Assembly (NCBI RefSeq): GCF_905171765.1
Contig: NC_053390.1
Coordinates: 510,553,565-510,617,564, forward strand
Reading direction: 5' to 3'
DNA from: Bufo bufo
Taxonomy: Eukaryota; Chordata; Amphibia; Anura; Bufonidae
DNA length: 64,000 nucleotides
The notes under the pieces are model-generated. The model had not been told where the DNA came from. It saw nothing but the letters and a program-made list of their open reading frames with translations, and did no database searches. The translations under genes and the position numbers were made by a program. This document shows positions 61,500 through 64,000 of this stretch, in pieces. Every line of letters starts with the position of its first letter. Position 1 is the first letter of the stretch.

Positions 61500-64000
61500 G
61501 ATCTGTATAGGACTCTCATGAGGGAAGTCCTGCTCAAAAATCTGCCTTGTCAGAGTTTATCCAGTCGGCCACCGAGATAAGGCGATCAAGGTGGATGTTT
61601 CAACTGGACTGTTGATTGGATTTGCAGTGTTATGTTTAATTCCCTATGGTTCATTACTTGTAAGACAAAAAGTAATCAGTAACCTGCTGAGAATTCGTCT
61701 GTTTGTGTGGTAGAAACACAATGGCAACAATATATGTCTCAACTGGACTGTTGATTGAATTACTTCTCAGGCTGAGGGGAGGGGATGTGTGGGCTGTAAC
61801 CAGTCTGTGATTGAAGAATGGATAATTTTCTGTAGGTGTCTCCCTTGCATGGGAGAGTGGCATAAAAGTAGGGTATGTGGCATTAAACAGTGTCCTGCTC
61901 CTGATACTGTGTGTCGTCCAGTTATTGGGAAGATTGATAAGATATTCATGGATAGTTTTATTTACTGCAGATGCTGTGTTTCCTGTGCTAATAACCTGAT
62001 CCTGAAGTAACCCTTGAAATACCGTCGGAGAAAGCCTATGTCGCACTAGCGCTCCGCTACAAGGTATATGCAATCTTAAATGATCAAAGCAACAGGTCTT
62101 TAGCTAAATCCACCTTCTTTGACACCTTCAACATAGTACGGCCCAGTTCTCCCTACTCCTTAAGGACATATGCTGGTACCATTGAGACGGTGGGGAGGAA
62201 AGCAACTGGGTACAAGATAGAGTCCATAGATGGTCTGACCTGCTTTTCACTGCCAACCATACTGGAGTGCAATCACATTCCTGACAACCGGTCTGAGATA
62301 CCTACACCAGAGGAAGCGGCATACCACCCATACCTGAAGCATATAGCTCAACTGATACTGGAACTGGCCACAGAAGTCCCGGTAGTCTTACTCCTTGGAA
62401 GAGACATAATACGACTTCATAAGGCAAGAGGACAGATTAACGGTCCCCAAAATGCTCTATACGCCCATGGCTTGACTTAGTATGGGTCATCATAGGAGAC
62501 GTCTGTCTAGGAGGAGCACACAAGCCGACCTCAGTCAACAGTATGCTCACCAACACACTTGAGAATGGACATCCTTCCCTATTCCAGCCATGTCAGAGAA
62601 GTTTCCTGGTAAACGAAATTGCCACGCAATGCTCCTGTGCCTTGTCCTTTCGCAGATATCTCCTGTGAAGACCACGCCTGCGATGGTGAGCAAGATCACT
62701 TAGGGGCACAGTCTTCCACAGGACAAGGGAAGACAGGATGTTCTTGGATATCATGGATAGTAAAAGACAAGTCAAAAAGCTGGGTCACACCTTTACCATT
62801 TAAACCCTGGAGACTACGCTTACCTACATAACAACAAAGAACTTGTCTACAGTCAATTTATCTCCCTCAAACATAAACTTCAGAGGACACCAGAGACGAG
62901 AGAACATTCCTTTACCTTCATGGAAAGAATATTCCAGAACAACCATGCAGAAATGGCACCCATGCTCCAAGACTCCGAGTAGTGTTGGTACTTACCCATA
63001 TTTGGCGTGTATCATCCTAAAAAACCAGGGCAGATACAATTAGTATTCGACTCGGGCACCAGGTACGAAGGCGTCTCGCTAAATGATGTCTTACTGTCTG
63101 GTCCAGACCTCAACAACAGACTTCTAGAGGTACTTCTCCGCTTCAGCGGACACTGTAGAGTACCGAATGAGAGTGCACATCTTCTGAAACAGTCTTTGCC
63201 CTGCAGTCTCAGACATTCAACCCGAGAGGGTGAAGGAAAGTATGGGTCAGATGTCAGATCCTTTGTGGAAAAAGATTTCTACGTGGACGACTGTTTGAAA
63301 TCCACACCCACGAACTAGACCGCAATCCGTCTCCAGAAAAGGGCTCAAGATATGCTCGCTTTATCTAATTTGAGGTTGCACAAAATCGCTTCCAACAGCT
63401 GTAAGTTAATGGAGGCCTTCTCACCCCAAGACCATTTAAGTGATCTAAAAGACTTGGTGATCTTAGCACTGACTCCCTTCCCATGCAGCGGAGCCTCGGT
63501 TTGCTCTGGGATTTAAGGGCAGACACATTCACCTTTCAAATCAGCAAGGAAGAGAAGCCCTTCACACGCAGAGGAGTTCTGTCCACCATAAACAGCTTAT
63601 ATGATCCTCTGGGATTCGTAGCGCCTATTACCATCCAAGGTAAAATGATGCTAAGGGACTTCACCACAGAGACGTCTGATTGGGATGATCTGCTTCCCGC
63701 GGAGAAGAAGACCTGTGGACAGGTTGGAAAAAGTCTTTTGAAGCTTTGACCAGCCTTCACGTGGCACAACCCTACGCTATCGTGCCATCAACTGAAGTCA
63801 AGATGAAAAGACTGTATATCTTTTGTGACACTTCAGTCAAGGCAATTTCAGCAGTAGCATACTTAAAGACTATAGACGTCAAAGAACAATGCCATATAGG
63901 GTTCGTCATGAGCCGGACCAAACTGGCGTCACTCCGCGAACACACGATACCCAGACTGGAACTCTGCGCTGCTGTGCTGGCAGTGGAGTTGGCTGAACTT
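61500..64000 (+). pseudogene. BEL/Pao protease, RT and RNase H, broken
   Basis: RDKAIKV (about 61573) and, after the insertion, YAILNDQSNRSLAKSTFF (about 62065) give the aspartic protease, with Asn-Asp in place of a clean DDQS. A conserved YKIESIDGLTCFSLPTI and LLLGRDIIRLHKA follow to about 62440. RT: VYHPKKPGQIQLVFDSG (about 63005), SLNDVLLSGPDLNN and, after a deletion, FYVDDCLKS (about 63275) with the YVDD active site. Later ISKEEKPFTRRGVLSTINSL and YDPLGFVAPITIQGK (about 63600). RNase H: LYIFCDTSVKAISAVAYL (about 63815) to LCAAVLAVELAEL at the window edge. At least five frame changes. Confidence 0.87.
61593..62059. mobile_element. 467-bp LTR-like insertion in the BEL/Pao protease
   Basis: The 6-bp sequence CAAGGT occurs on both sides (61587-61592 and 62060-62065), and the protease frame is continuous when the block is removed. 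The block contains an imperfect internal repeat (TCAACTGGACTGTTGATTG at about 61600 and 61739) and no strong coding frame. It could be a solo LTR, although its ends are not perfect TG/CA. The family is unknown. Confidence 0.6.

Larger units (their letters stand above)
58441..64000 (+). mobile_element. BEL/Pao LTR retrotransposon, decayed, cut off by the window end
   Basis: A plus-strand series of gag coiled coil, gag core, CCHC knuckles, protease-adjacent region, RT and RNase H is typical of BEL/Pao. Stops, frameshifts and deletions occur throughout. A MITE (60167-60676) and an LTR-like insertion (61593-62059) interrupt it. The 5' LTR border is uncertain and the 3' part lies beyond the window. 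It adjoins or is inserted in gypsy-3. Confidence 0.85.

Noticed and set aside
1..64000. Search for tRNA, rRNA and intact host protein-coding exons
   Set aside because: No cloverleaf with conserved boxes, no rRNA core sequence and no conserved host protein motif was recognised by eye; a computational scan could still find small ones.

Overview
The window looks like transposon-dominated vertebrate nuclear DNA, most likely from an amphibian with a large genome, probably an anuran. I base this on the mix of families: Ty3/gypsy chromoviruses, BEL/Pao, DIRS and Ngaro tyrosine-recombinase retrotransposons, hAT elements with BED zinc fingers, Tc1/mariner elements, and many foldback MITEs. There are no bacterial operons and no intact host exons. 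I recognised no host gene, rRNA or tRNA. The species assignment is inference from TE content.

Four nests of insertions fill most of the window, and target-site duplications (TSDs) let them be read in order. Nest A (1-32.1 kb): a decayed hAT element on the minus strand (hAT-1, 1-6183) lies beside a second hAT on the plus strand (hAT-2). hAT-2 is split at 7636/30461 by a gypsy element (gypsy-1, 7637-30460, TSD AAGGG). Gypsy-1 holds a G-rich repeat tract with a Tc1 deletion derivative, and a DIRS element (about 12586-27205). The DIRS carries two Tc1 elements and an LTR-like block in its gag, and a TTAA-flanked non-coding element in its recombinase. That last insertion is partly amplified as a 3.05-kb tandem repeat and carries ladders of perfect hairpins. 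A solo LTR sits inside the right LTR of gypsy-1.

Nest B (35.1-46.2 kb): one Tc1 element (35076-46239) is exploded by a Ngaro retrotransposon (36409-43040), which is itself interrupted by a solo LTR, and by three further repeats. The Ngaro carries gag, RT/RNase H, tyrosine recombinase and a decayed SGNH hydrolase. Nest C (49.3-58.4 kb): the LTR of an old gypsy contains an AT-rich foldback hAT-type MITE, which contains a DD41D mariner with about 285-bp inverted repeats, which contains a young, nearly intact gypsy chromovirus (gypsy-2, 50966-56504, TSD CCATT).

Nest D (58.4 kb to the end): a decayed BEL/Pao element on the plus strand, interrupted by a foldback MITE and by an LTR-like insertion flanked by CAAGGT, and cut off by the window edge.

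Between the nests lie short stretches (for example 34.56-35.07, 46.24-46.63 and 46.79-47.16 kb) that look single-copy and may be ancestral intergenic or intronic DNA. Almost every transposase or polymerase has visible lesions. The most intact are the Tc1 transposase at 14429-15453 (one single-base deletion) and the gypsy-2 polyprotein (one frameshift).
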